Part shown: one piece after another, positions 1 through 6,196 of the stretch
Position numbering within the stretch: position 1 is the stretch's first letter
How the letters are laid out: every line of letters begins with the position of its first letter
Assembly (NCBI GenBank): GCA_028703545.1
Contig: JAQVMR010000020.1
Span: 1 to 15,358, forward strand
Source of the DNA: Patescibacteria group bacterium
Lineage (GTDB): Bacteria; Patescibacteriota; Patescibacteriia; UBA1558; S5-K13
Length of the DNA stretch: 15,358 nt
Reading direction: 5' to 3'
Notes under the pieces: model-generated
What the model saw: the letters and a program-made list of their open reading frames with translations, nothing else
Told to the model about the DNA's origin: nothing
Databases searched by the model: none
Position numbers and translations under genes: made by a program

Positions 1-811
1 CAACGGTTGCTAAATCATATCTATTAAAATCAAAAAACATTGAAAAAATAAGCGACTTTGCATTTTCAGCTGTTGCTAAGTCTCCTGGTCTAATTCTTTT
101 ATAAACCTCTATTAATCCTTCGTCTTGATTTTTTGCAATATCTTTTTCAATTGTATTTTTTATAAAACTTGTTTCTGGATGATTATCAATGTCTTTAAAT
201 AAGTCAATTAATTCTTTATCATCTGAATATCCAAATGCTCTTAGAAGTGAAGTGACTGCGACTTTTCTTTTTCTATCAATAGAAACATATAAAACTTTTT
301 TCTTTGGATCTGTTTCTATTTCTAACCAAGCACCACGATTTGGAATAATTTTTGCCCCGTAATAACTTCTTCCTAAATAATTTTGGGAAGTAAAAAATGC
401 TCCAGCACTTCTTACAAGTTGAGACACAACAACACGCTCAACTCCATTTATAATAAAGGTGCCTTTATCTGTCATCAGTGGAAAATCACCCAAATATATT
501 TCTTGCTCTTTTCCTGCGCTTGTTCTTCTATTTACTAATTTTGTTTTAATTCTAAGTGGTGCTTCATAGGTTGTGTTTCTTTCTCTTGCATAAACTTCAT
601 CAAATTTCGGTTCTTCTAATCTATAATCCAAAAAATATAATTCTAAATCACGACCCGAGAAATCACGAATTGGTGAAATTTCTTCAAATAATTCTCTTAA
701 TCCTTTTTTAAAAAACCAAGCATAGGATTCTTTTTGTATTTCTATAAGATCTAATAGGGGAATAGCTGCCATTGACTGTGTAAAATATTTTCTAGGTGTT
801 TTTTTCGCCAT
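1..811 (-). CDS. rpoB: RNA polymerase beta subunit, N-terminal part (runs off window)
   Basis: The minus strand from ATG at 811 is open to the window edge, giving about 270 residues of an RpoB N-terminus. Recognisable family stretches are SPIRDFSGRDLELYFLDYRL (about residues 46-65), YEAPLRIKTKLVN (82-94) and GTFIINGVERVVVSQLVRS (117-135). These form the start of the beta1/protrusion region of core RNA polymerase. The start fits the family: only a short basic tail (MAKKTPRKYF) precedes the first conserved block. No Shine-Dalgarno is visible; the leader before ATG is A/T-only. The gene is preceded by a leader of about 325 nt and is not next to rplJ/rplL, its usual upstream neighbours. The 3' end lies outside the window, so completeness of the gene cannot be judged. 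Confidence 0.96.
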   Translation of the reverse strand, partial: MAKKTPRKYFTQSMAAIPLLDLIEIQKESYAWFFKKGLRELFEEISPIRDFSGRDLELYFLDYRLEEPKFDEVYARERNTTYEAPLRIKTKLVNRRTSAGKEQEIYLGDFPLMTDKGTFIINGVERVVVSQLVRSAGAFFTSQNYLGRSYYGAKIIPNRGAWLEIETDPKKKVLYVSIDRKRKVAVTSLLRAFGYSDDKELIDLFKDIDNHPETSFIKNTIEKDIAKNQDEGLIEVYKRIRPGDLATAENAKSLIFSMFFDFNRYDLATV

Positions 812-925
812 ATTATTATTTATTTAAAAAAAACAAATGCTAAAAGCACTTGCTTGTATATTAATTTTTATAAATTGTCATGGAGTTTCTTGCCATTTTA
901 ATTTAATATGCGTATAAAAATTTAT

Positions 926-955
926 TATTTTAAATAACGTTATTTTAAATAACGT
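926..955. repeat. Two perfect tandem copies of a 15-bp unit in the rpoB leader
   Basis: TATTTTAAATAACGT occurs at 926-940 and again at 941-955. It lies in the leader of rpoB, about 115 bp before the start codon. No function can be read from it. Confidence 0.8.
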
Positions 956-1073
956 AAAGATTAATTATCTTTAAAATTTTTTTTAGAATTTATTTTATAA
1001 TTAAAGTCAAGATTCTATGAATTTTTATATTGATTTTTGGCTTGAAATCGGGATTTTTACAGCAAATAAATAA

Positions 1074-1107
1074 GAAAACACACCCTTTCAGAAGGGGTTT
1101 CTGTTTT
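1074..1107 (-). terminator. Hairpin with T-rich tail in the rpoB leader (possible attenuator)
   Basis: Read on the minus strand, AAAACA-GAA-ACCCCTT-CTGA-AAGGGT-G-TGTTTT folds into a stem with one bulged C and small internal loops, followed by CTTATTT. It lies about 40 nt downstream of the strong rpoB promoter and about 260 nt before the rpoB start. It could be an attenuator or the end of a small RNA. The opposite strand also has a T run after the stem, so a bidirectional reading is possible. Confidence 0.5.
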
Positions 1108-1143
1108 TACTATTTAATTACCTTATACTCATTGTCATATAAA

Positions 1144-1171
1144 ATTATATCAAACTCAATTTTTTTGTCAA
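1144..1171 (-). promoter_or_regulatory. Sigma-70-type promoter directed at rpoB
   Basis: The minus strand shows a perfect -35 TTGACA (1171-1166), a 16-bp spacer and a perfect -10 TATAAT (1149-1144). The expected transcription start is near 1137, giving rpoB a leader of about 325 nt that contains the hairpin at 1074-1107. Confidence 0.7.
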
Positions 1172-1241
1172 TAGAATTTTATTGTCCCTCACCCATTGGG
1201 TCCAAGAGCACCCAATGGGTGGGATTATATTTGACAAAAAA
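1161..1241. repeat. Nested inverted repeats upstream of the rpoB promoter
   Basis: The outer arms are a perfect 11-bp inverted repeat (TTTTTTGTCAA at 1161-1171, its complement at 1231-1241). The inner arms are a perfect 12-bp inverted repeat (1190-1201 and 1210-1221, loop 8). Each inner arm is itself palindromic around one base: ACCCATTGGGT and ACCCAATGGGT, with centres 19 bp apart. The GC-rich core stands out in an otherwise A/T-rich gap. It could be a double operator or an extended hairpin. Confidence 0.75.
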
Positions 1242-1265
1242 CAGACTCATTAAGAATCTGTTTTT
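1236..1265 (-). terminator. Rho-independent terminator, end of the dnaN-MBL-orphan transcript
   Basis: AAAAACAGACTC-ATTAA-GAATCTGTTTTT forms a 12-bp stem with one C-A mismatch. On the minus strand it ends in a T6 run, 18 bp past the stop of the 90-residue gene. It is symmetrical enough to work in both directions. Confidence 0.8.
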
Positions 1266-1283
1266 AAAAAATATTTACTTTAT

Positions 1284-1556
1284 TTATGCTGCTGTATTGT
1301 ATTTATCTTCCAAATCACTAAAATATGACTGTATTTCTTGCTCTGAGCATAGCCTTGGAGCTTCATTTGGAAATTGTATTGCATACAATCCTTCATCTCC
1401 ATCTATTGTTGCTTTATTTTTTTGAGCTAAATCAATAATATCAAGAAACCCTGTTTTTTCTGGAATATTAATAATAATACAATTTTCTGTTCTTAAATTA
1501 TCATCAGCTTTTACAACTTCAAATATTGGTTGTTCTTGTTCAAATTTGTTTTCCAT
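1284..1556 (-). CDS. Unrecognised 90-residue acidic protein
   Basis: I do not recognise this family. The product is soluble and acidic, with no signal peptide, membrane segment or catalytic motif that I can name. The middle (about residues 25-63) alternates predicted strand and helix: NCIIINIPEK, FLDIIDLAQKNKATI, EGLYAIQFPNEAPRLC. The C-terminal third is helical and acidic (EQEIQSYFSDLEDKYN). The gene starts at ATG 1556 without a Shine-Dalgarno, 27 bp after the MBL-fold gene, and is followed by a good terminator, so it is probably the last gene of a dnaN-MBL-orphan transcript. The clear boundaries and co-directional spacing make it likely to be real; the opposite-strand frame across it (1030-1425) is not convincing. 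Confidence 0.7.
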   Translation of the reverse strand: MENKFEQEQPIFEVVKADDNLRTENCIIINIPEKTGFLDIIDLAQKNKATIDGDEGLYAIQFPNEAPRLCSEQEIQSYFSDLEDKYNTAA

Positions 1557-1583
1557 AAATTTATTTTAATTTAATTATTAATT

Positions 1584-2174
1584 TTATTTAATTACTTTAA
1601 ATATTTTTCCATGTCCGGGAATAATATAATCTGCGATTTGTAAAATTTCTTTTCTGCTTTGTTTTAATTGATTTTCATTTTTTACATAAGGGTCTTTGTG
1701 GTTTAATAAACTTTCTAAATCTATTTTTTGTTCTTCGTTGTCATACCACCAAAAAACATCTCCGGCTATTACAACACTTCCTAAATCTTCTGTTTCAACT
1801 AATATTGATGCATGAAATTGATCATGTCCGGGAGTTTTTATAATTTTTATATTAGTATTTGGAATAAAACCATTGTGTGAATACATATTACTATCAAAAG
1901 AAATAATATCTGAATTATCCAATATTTTTGCGTTTTCAAAAATTCCGGATAAAAGTGAATGATCATTATGCATGTGAGTTAAAATTACAAAATTAATATC
2001 AGACACCTTTAAGTTTTCTTTTTCTAATGATTTTAATAATTCTTTTCTGTTTATACCTGGATCAACTACTATATTTAAATTATTTTCATTTATTAAAACC
2101 GTTGAAGATGATGCAAATTCTTTTCCATCTATTTCTTTTGCGTAACCCTGAATTAAAATTTTTAATTTAGCCAT
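1584..2174 (-). CDS. MBL-fold metallo-hydrolase (MBLAC1-like layout)
   Basis: The 196-residue product carries the complete metallo-beta-lactamase-fold metal-site set. It has HMHNDH (H67, H69, D71, H72), a further histidine in the TPGHDQFH segment (H117), the bridging aspartate in VIAGDVFWW (D139) and the last histidine in IPGHGKIF (H188). A VVDPG strand (36-40) precedes them, as is usual. This predicts a two-metal, probably zinc-dependent, cytosolic hydrolase. The compact length, the late order AGDV-F, SRKEIL-ADYIIPGHG-FKV and the absence of a lid domain resemble the MBLAC1/glyoxalase-II-like branch; the substrate cannot be told. It lies 41 bp after dnaN and 27 bp before the orphan gene, presumably in one transcript. 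The ATG start at 2174 is the only sensible one. Confidence 0.88.
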   Translation of the reverse strand: MAKLKILIQGYAKEIDGKEFASSSTVLINENNLNIVVDPGINRKELLKSLEKENLKVSDINFVILTHMHNDHSLLSGIFENAKILDNSDIISFDSNMYSHNGFIPNTNIKIIKTPGHDQFHASILVETEDLGSVVIAGDVFWWYDNEEQKIDLESLLNHKDPYVKNENQLKQSRKEILQIADYIIPGHGKIFKVIK

Positions 2175-2215
2175 AATTAGCTTCTAAAAAATAAAAATTA
2201 ACTACTAACAGCTGA

Positions 2216-3319
2216 TTATTGTCTAATTGGCATTATAATATATAAATATGAATCATCTTCTTTTGTTTTTACAATTCCAGCTGTTTTATTATCAATTATC
2301 TCAAAACTTACTGTTTCACTATCTATATTTGATAATGCATCAAGAATATATTTATAGTTAAATACAATTTCATTATCATCTCCTGTGGCGTTTGATTTAA
2401 CTATTGTCATACTTTCTCCTATTTGATCACTAATTGAATTAATTACAAGCTCTCCTTTTTCAGTTACAAAAGTTAATTTAATATCATTTATTCCTGGTTT
2501 ACAAAATAAACTTGTTCTTTTAATTGCCTGAATTAATTCATTTGTTTTTACTTCTGATTTTGTTTTAAACTCTTTTGGAATTATTTGTTTATAGTCAGGA
2601 TAAGAGCCTTCAATAAGACGTGACACCAATTCAATCCCATTTATTTCAAATAAAATTTGATTTTCTTCTATGTATATTTTTACATCCTCCTGTGTCTCAT
2701 AATTTATAATTCTTGAAACTTCTTGAATTGTATCGAGTGGAATAATAATACGTTTTTCATTTGAAAATTTATTAATTTTTATTGACTTTTCTGCTAATCT
2801 ATATGAATCAGTTCCTACAAAAGTAGCAAGGCTATTTTCTAAATTAATTAAAACTCCGGAAATTTCTGGTCTTGTTGAATCATAGGAAATAGCAAATGAA
2901 ATTTTTTTAAGAGTATCTTTTAAATCTAATGTATTTAAAATATATTCATTTTCTTTATTTATTTTTGGAAGTAGTGGAAAATCTTCTGGACTTAGTGTAT
3001 TTATAAAACTTTTATCATTTCCACATTCTATTTTTAATTTATTATCTTCATATTCTAGTATAATATTATCTTTTGGTAATAATCCAATAAAATCAGTTAA
3101 AAGACGTGCCTGAACTGTGCATTTTCCTTTTTTTTCAACTTTTCCTCTTATTTTACAATTCACTCCAATTTCTAAATTTGTGGTAGTTAAAGATATTATT
3201 CCTTCTTCAGCTGTAATTAAAACATTATTAAGTATTGGAAGATTTGAATTTTTACCAGCTAAATGACTTACTGTTTGAAGTCCTTTTATTAAATTTTCTT
3301 GTAAGCAGATTATTTTCAT
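2216..3319 (-). CDS. dnaN: DNA polymerase III sliding clamp (beta subunit)
   Basis: This encodes the ring-shaped processivity clamp that tethers the replicative polymerase to DNA. From the ATG at 3319 the product is 367 residues, the usual beta-clamp length, and begins MKIICLQENLIKGLQTVSHL, the expected first strand and helix. Other family marks are NLPILNNVLITAEEG near 25-40, an LPKDNI/EDFPLLP region in domain I, ISGVLINLENS at the start of domain II, SYPDYKQIIP between domains II and III, and the C-terminal IMPIRQ matching the usual MPxR end. A GTG at 3349 would add ten residues; it has no properly spaced Shine-Dalgarno and would extend beyond the conserved beginning, so I prefer 3319. It lies downstream of dnaA in the standard dnaA-dnaN order, with origin DNA between them. 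Confidence 0.95.
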   Translation of the reverse strand: MKIICLQENLIKGLQTVSHLAGKNSNLPILNNVLITAEEGIISLTTTNLEIGVNCKIRGKVEKKGKCTVQARLLTDFIGLLPKDNIILEYEDNKLKIECGNDKSFINTLSPEDFPLLPKINKENEYILNTLDLKDTLKKISFAISYDSTRPEISGVLINLENSLATFVGTDSYRLAEKSIKINKFSNEKRIIIPLDTIQEVSRIINYETQEDVKIYIEENQILFEINGIELVSRLIEGSYPDYKQIIPKEFKTKSEVKTNELIQAIKRTSLFCKPGINDIKLTFVTEKGELVINSISDQIGESMTIVKSNATGDDNEIVFNYKYILDALSNIDSETVSFEIIDNKTAGIVKTKEDDSYLYIIMPIRQ

Positions 3320-3389
3320 ATATTTATATTTTGTGAAAAGTTTATGCACTTCTCTTATTTATTAATATATATTTATATATAAAATACTA

Positions 3390-3417
3390 ATTATAATAAG
3401 GTTGTGAATTATGTTAA
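3390..3417 (-). promoter_or_regulatory. Likely dnaN promoter
   Basis: On the minus strand TTAACA (3417-3412), a 16-bp spacer and TATAAT (3395-3390) lie upstream of dnaN. The -35 lies inside one copy of a 14-bp direct repeat of the origin region. Confidence 0.5.
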
Positions 3418-3592
3418 TAAGTAATATTATCTGTATTATTATTAGTGTTTTTTTATTTTTTAAATTGTTAATAAGTAATTTTTATATGTGTATAAATATT
3501 TTTATTTTTTAATTTTTTACTTATACACAGTTTTTATACAAATTTTATACACAGAAATTTTCTAGAATTTTTATACTTATACACAGTTTAGA
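3412..3592. other. Replication origin part 1: DnaA-box cluster between dnaA and dnaN
   Basis: Four perfect copies of TTATACACA are present: 3487-3495 (minus), 3521-3529, 3545-3553 and 3577-3585 (all plus). A one-mismatch copy TTATACAAA lies at 3534-3542. Next to the boxes is an almost pure A/T tract (3412-3515) that could unwind. That tract holds a 14-bp direct repeat TGTTAATAAGTAAT at 3412-3425 and 3466-3479. Clustered DnaA boxes beside dnaA/dnaN strongly suggest oriC; the exact unwinding site is inference. Confidence 0.85.
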
Positions 3593-4963
3593 TTAAGAAT
3601 ATAATTTTTGTTTAATACTTTCTATATCGCTTTTTAACTTCTCATTTGTTTTTAATTCTTCTTGTATTTTATTATAAGCATGAATTGCTGTTGTATGATC
3701 ACGACCACCCATTTCAGAACCAATTCCAGGATAAGAATAATTTAATTCTGTTCTCATAAGAAACATACAAATTTGTCTTGGTATGACAAGTTCTTTTTTT
3801 CTACAATCCCCAGTTATTTTCTCTGTTTCTATATCAAAATATTCTGTAACTGCTTGAATAATAGATTTAGTACTAAGCCCAACTTCTTTTGGTCTAGCAC
3901 TTGATATATTTAAAACTTGCTTGGCACTATCAACAGTAATTTTTTGATTATTCAATTGATGAATTGCTACAATTCTATTTAGAGCACCCTCTAATTCTCT
4001 TACATTTTTCTTTGCAATACTTGAAATTTCAGAAATTACTTCCTCGGGAATATCTGTCTGAATATTTTTTTCTTTTATTTTTGATTTTAAAATTGCAATT
4101 CTTGTTTCGAAATCAGGAGAACCAATGTCTGCAATCATTCCGCTTTCAAATCTTGACGTTAATCTTTCCTCAATTGAAGGAAGTGATTTTGGTGGTCTAT
4201 CTGAACTTATTACAATCTGTTTATTGTTTTGATAAAGCGCATTAAATGTATGAAAAAATTCTTCCTGAGTTCTTTCTTGTCCACGCATAAATTGAATATC
4301 ATCTACAAGTAGTACATCAAGTTCACGATATTTTTTTTTAAAATCATCTATTTTTCCCGATTGAATTGCTTTTACATAATCATTTGTAAAATTTTCACTA
4401 CTTGTGTAAAGCATTTTATAAGTAGGAAATTTTTGTTTAATATAGTTTCCAATAGATTGCATTAAATGCGTTTTTCCAAGCCCTACATCACCATATAAAA
4501 ACAAAGGATTATAAACTTTTCCAGGATTTTTTGCTACAGCAGTTGAAGCTGCTTTAGCTAATTCATTTTGTTTTCCGGTTATAAAATTTTCAAAAATGTA
4601 TTTCGGATTTAAAACTAGGGGGTTTGAAGAATGATCAATTTTTGGAAAACTATCTTTTATTTCTTCTATTTTAATAGAATTAGTATTTTGAGGAATTGGT
4701 TTTTGTTGATTACTATGAACAATTTTAAAAATAAGCTTTTTTATTTTATCATCTTTTAATACATTATTTATAGCAGATAAAATATTTTTATAATAACGAT
4801 CTTCCAACCATCTTTTTGTAAAACCATTTGGCACTGAAATACAAACACAATCATCTTCTATATCAGCTATGTTTGTATTTTTAAACCAAGTAGTAAAACT
4901 TGCTTTTGATATTGAGAGTTCTAGTTCGCCCAAAACTCCTTGCCAGAGTTCTTCAAAATTCAT
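3593..4963 (-). CDS. dnaA: Chromosomal replication initiator DnaA
   Basis: The 456-residue product is a full four-domain DnaA. Domain I (about 1-80) opens with the typical LWQGVLGELELSISKASFTTWF helix-strand pattern. A short polar linker (85-115) follows. The AAA+ domain has Walker A GDVGLGKTH (158-166), Walker B LLVDDIQF (218-225), sensor 1 ISSDRPPK (252-259), the arginine-finger box ERLTSRFESG (266-275) and sensor 2 NVRELEGAL (320-328). Domain IV ends with the DNA-binding signature GIGSEMGGRDHTTAIHAYNK (413-432). It binds the TTATNCACA boxes on both sides of its gene and opens oriC. The start ATG at 4963 gives the normal N-terminus; no Shine-Dalgarno is present. DnaA boxes just upstream of its promoter suggest autoregulation. 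Confidence 0.98.
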   Translation of the reverse strand: MNFEELWQGVLGELELSISKASFTTWFKNTNIADIEDDCVCISVPNGFTKRWLEDRYYKNILSAINNVLKDDKIKKLIFKIVHSNQQKPIPQNTNSIKIEEIKDSFPKIDHSSNPLVLNPKYIFENFITGKQNELAKAASTAVAKNPGKVYNPLFLYGDVGLGKTHLMQSIGNYIKQKFPTYKMLYTSSENFTNDYVKAIQSGKIDDFKKKYRELDVLLVDDIQFMRGQERTQEEFFHTFNALYQNNKQIVISSDRPPKSLPSIEERLTSRFESGMIADIGSPDFETRIAILKSKIKEKNIQTDIPEEVISEISSIAKKNVRELEGALNRIVAIHQLNNQKITVDSAKQVLNISSARPKEVGLSTKSIIQAVTEYFDIETEKITGDCRKKELVIPRQICMFLMRTELNYSYPGIGSEMGGRDHTTAIHAYNKIQEELKTNEKLKSDIESIKQKLYS

Positions 4964-4976
4964 TATTTTAAAAGTT

Positions 4977-4991
4977 ATGATTAATAATCAT
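4977..4991. promoter_or_regulatory. Palindrome in the dnaA leader
   Basis: ATGATTA-A-TAATCAT is a perfect 7-bp inverted repeat around a single base, 14 bp upstream of the dnaA start. It could be an operator or a small leader hairpin. Confidence 0.4.
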
Positions 4992-5005
4992 ATTTTATCC
5001 TATAA

Positions 5006-5034
5006 ATTATAATTAATAAATAGCATGTTGTCTA
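5006..5034 (-). promoter_or_regulatory. Probable dnaA promoter
   Basis: On the minus strand TAGACA (5034-5029), a 17-bp spacer and a perfect TATAAT (5011-5006). Two DnaA-box-like sites abut its upstream side. Confidence 0.65.
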
Positions 5035-5039
5035 TAACC

Positions 5040-5059
5040 TGTGGACGAATTGTGGATAA
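5040..5059 (-). promoter_or_regulatory. DnaA boxes upstream of dnaA (origin part 2 / autoregulation)
   Basis: A perfect TTATCCACA lies at 5059-5051 on the minus strand and a 7-of-9 match TCGTCCACA at 5048-5040. They sit just upstream of the dnaA -35. With the 3487-3585 cluster they make a bipartite origin around dnaA, as known in Bacillus. Confidence 0.7.
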
Positions 5060-5116
5060 ACTAGTTATTAGTTTTTTATCTATTAGTAATTAAGACTTAT
5101 ATAAAATTTTAATAAT

Positions 5117-5143
5117 AAAAAAGAGGTGTTTATGGCACACCTC
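5117..5143 (-). terminator. Rho-independent terminator of the 105-residue gene
   Basis: GAGGTGT (5123-5129), a 7-nt loop and ACACCTC (5137-5143) form a perfect 7-bp stem. On the minus strand it is followed by T6 (5122-5117), just past the stop at 5154. Confidence 0.85.
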
Positions 5144-5153
5144 AGCCAATTTT

Positions 5154-5471
5154 TTAAGCAGTAAGGGTGATAAGTTTTTTATCCTCTTCCCAGCCATTGT
5201 TAAATTCTTGATCTAGGGAGTCTTTAAATTCATCAAGAGCACCCTTTAACATACTGATTTTAGCTTTTTTCTGATACACCTCAATAAGTATAGCAGATTT
5301 TATGATTGGATTATTTACGAAGTTTTTTATGATACCTTCTGCTCTCGCTAATTTTTTTACTTCACGAGAGACTACACTATTAGTAGTCTTTCCAACTGCT
5401 CTCGCTAATTTTTTTACTTCACGAGAGACTACACTATTAGTAGTCTTTCCAATCAACATGTAGGTTTTCAA
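5154..5471 (-). CDS. Unrecognised 105-residue protein with a perfect 19-residue tandem repeat
   Basis: I do not recognise this protein. Residues about 8-45 are two identical 19-residue units, GKTTNSVVSREVKKLARA plus V or E, predicted helical and basic. The rest is helical (KSAILIEVYQKKAKISMLKG) with an acidic C-terminus (LDQEFNNGWEEDKKLITLTA). There is no signal peptide or membrane segment. The start is TTG at 5471: AAGGAG lies six bases upstream (5483-5478), whereas the internal ATG (5459) would be 18 bases away. It has its own promoter (5542-5514) and a strong terminator, so it is a self-contained transcription unit wedged between dnaA and rpmH. A Shine-Dalgarno, absent from the core genes around it, hints at a separate origin. 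The SREVKKLAR repeat could suggest a helix-turn-helix, but that is weak. Confidence 0.75.
   Translation of the reverse strand: MKTYMLIGKTTNSVVSREVKKLARAVGKTTNSVVSREVKKLARAEGIIKNFVNNPIIKSAILIEVYQKKAKISMLKGALDEFKDSLDQEFNNGWEEDKKLITLTA
5339..5452. repeat. Perfect 57-bp tandem duplication inside the 105-residue gene
   Basis: Bases 5339-5395 and 5396-5452 are identical over 57 bp, so the reading frame is kept (19 codons each). Each unit contains a hairpin-forming GACTAC-ACTATTA-GTAGTC. Perfect identity implies a recent duplication or, less likely, an assembly artefact. Confidence 0.95.
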
Positions 5472-5513
5472 TTTTTTCTCCTTATTATTTGTTTTGTTTT
5501 GAAATAATTTTTT

Positions 5514-5542
5514 AAGATATCATACTTATAATATTTTGTCAA
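5514..5542 (-). promoter_or_regulatory. Promoter of the 105-residue gene
   Basis: On the minus strand a perfect TTGACA (5542-5537), a 17-bp spacer and TATCTT (5519-5514). It gives a leader of about 36 nt with AAGGAG before the TTG start. Confidence 0.7.
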
Positions 5543-5623
5543 TAAATTATTTAATTCCCGCTTATATTTTAAATATTAATTTTTCAAAACCAAAAAATAA
5601 AATAATAAAAGTTGGCTATTTTC

Positions 5624-5652
5624 TTGACTAAATTCATATTTACTGCTATTCT
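5624..5652 (+). promoter_or_regulatory. Promoter of the rpmH-rnpA-yidD-yidC cluster
   Basis: TTGACT (5624-5629), a 17-bp spacer ending in TGC, then TATTCT (5647-5652). The TGC makes an extended -10. The predicted start is near 5659, leaving a leader of about 55 nt to rpmH. Confidence 0.65.
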
Positions 5653-5670
5653 TTATCTATTATTATTCAC

Positions 5671-5710
5671 AATTAGCTAAAAGTTAAGAGCTAACAGCTA
5701 ATCGCTAATA
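5671..5710. repeat. AGCTAA-rich element in the rpmH leader
   Basis: The leader holds AGCTAA three times plus a CGCTAA. TTAGCT (5673-5678) can pair with AGCTAA (5689-5694). A related but diverged stretch (AATTAGCT...CTAACAGCTGATTA) lies between dnaN and the MBL gene at 2175-2218, so it may be a dispersed intergenic motif. Confidence 0.4.
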
Positions 5711-5712
5711 CA

Positions 5713-5850
5713 ATGCCAAAAAGAACATATCAACCAAAGAAAAGAAAAAGAGCAAGAACACATGGTTTTATGGAAAGAATGAGTACTGTTGGCGGCAGAA
5801 AAATTCTAGCAAGAAGAAGAGCAAAAGGAAGAAAAAAACTAACGGTTTAA
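5713..5850 (+). CDS. rpmH: Ribosomal protein L34 (bL34)
   Basis: This 45-residue protein of the large ribosomal subunit begins MPKRTYQPKKRKRARTHGF and continues ERMSTVGGRKILARRRAKGR to KKLTV, the full bL34 pattern at normal length. It is strongly basic, as expected for an rRNA-binding extension protein. It is the first gene of the rpmH-rnpA-yidD-yidC cluster, with rnpA only 4 bp downstream, and stands next to dnaA as in many bacteria. No Shine-Dalgarno precedes the ATG; the leader instead holds the AGCTAA-rich element. The identification is secure despite the small size. Confidence 0.97.
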   Translation: MPKRTYQPKKRKRARTHGFMERMSTVGGRKILARRRAKGRKKLTV

Positions 5851-5854
5851 TAGC

Positions 5855-6196
5855 ATGATCGCTAGAGAATTTAGAATTAGTCGAAAAAAAGATTTTGATA
5901 TAATACTAAAGTCAAAATTAAAGTTTTATAGTAATAACTTTGTGTTAAGGTTTTCCAAAAACGAGCTTTTAAAAAGCCGTTTTTGTGTTGTTGTTTCTAA
6001 AAAAGTTTCAAAAAAAGCGGTTATTAGAAACAAAATTAGAAGAAGAGTTTATGAAATTATAAGACTGAATTATAATAAAATTAAACCAGGATTTGATTTT
6101 ATGATTTCAGCAAAACTAAGCGTTCTTGAATTGGAATATAGAGACATTGAGAGAGATTTATTATATGTTTTTAAAAAGGCTAATGTTTTAATATGA
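5855..6196 (+). CDS. rnpA: Ribonuclease P protein component
   Basis: The 113-residue basic protein is the protein subunit of RNase P, which helps the catalytic RNA remove 5' leaders from pre-tRNA. Family marks are an opening FRISRKKDFDIILKS, the strand FCVVVSKKVSKKAVIRNKIR and the RNR-type helix AVIRNKIRRRVYEIIR (about 55-70), with Arg58-Asn59 and following basic residues. The second R of RNR is K here, a conservative change. It starts 4 bp after rpmH without a Shine-Dalgarno, so translation is probably coupled. Its TGA stop overlaps the yidD start (ATGA at 6193-6196). That shows UGA is a stop in this organism. Confidence 0.95.
   Translation: MIAREFRISRKKDFDIILKSKLKFYSNNFVLRFSKNELLKSRFCVVVSKKVSKKAVIRNKIRRRVYEIIRLNYNKIKPGFDFMISAKLSVLELEYRDIERDLLYVFKKANVLI

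Noticed and set aside
1030..1425. Open frame on the plus strand, 131 codons
   Set aside because: It crosses the leader hairpin, the nested palindromes and a terminator, and overlaps the better-supported minus-strand gene at 1284-1556; its composition is that of translated A/T-rich DNA.
3964..4245. Plus-strand open frame inside dnaA
   Set aside because: It lies wholly within the AAA+ domain of a well-conserved dnaA and has no signals of its own.
5339..5452. CRISPR array
   Set aside because: Only two units with no spacer between them, in frame within a gene.
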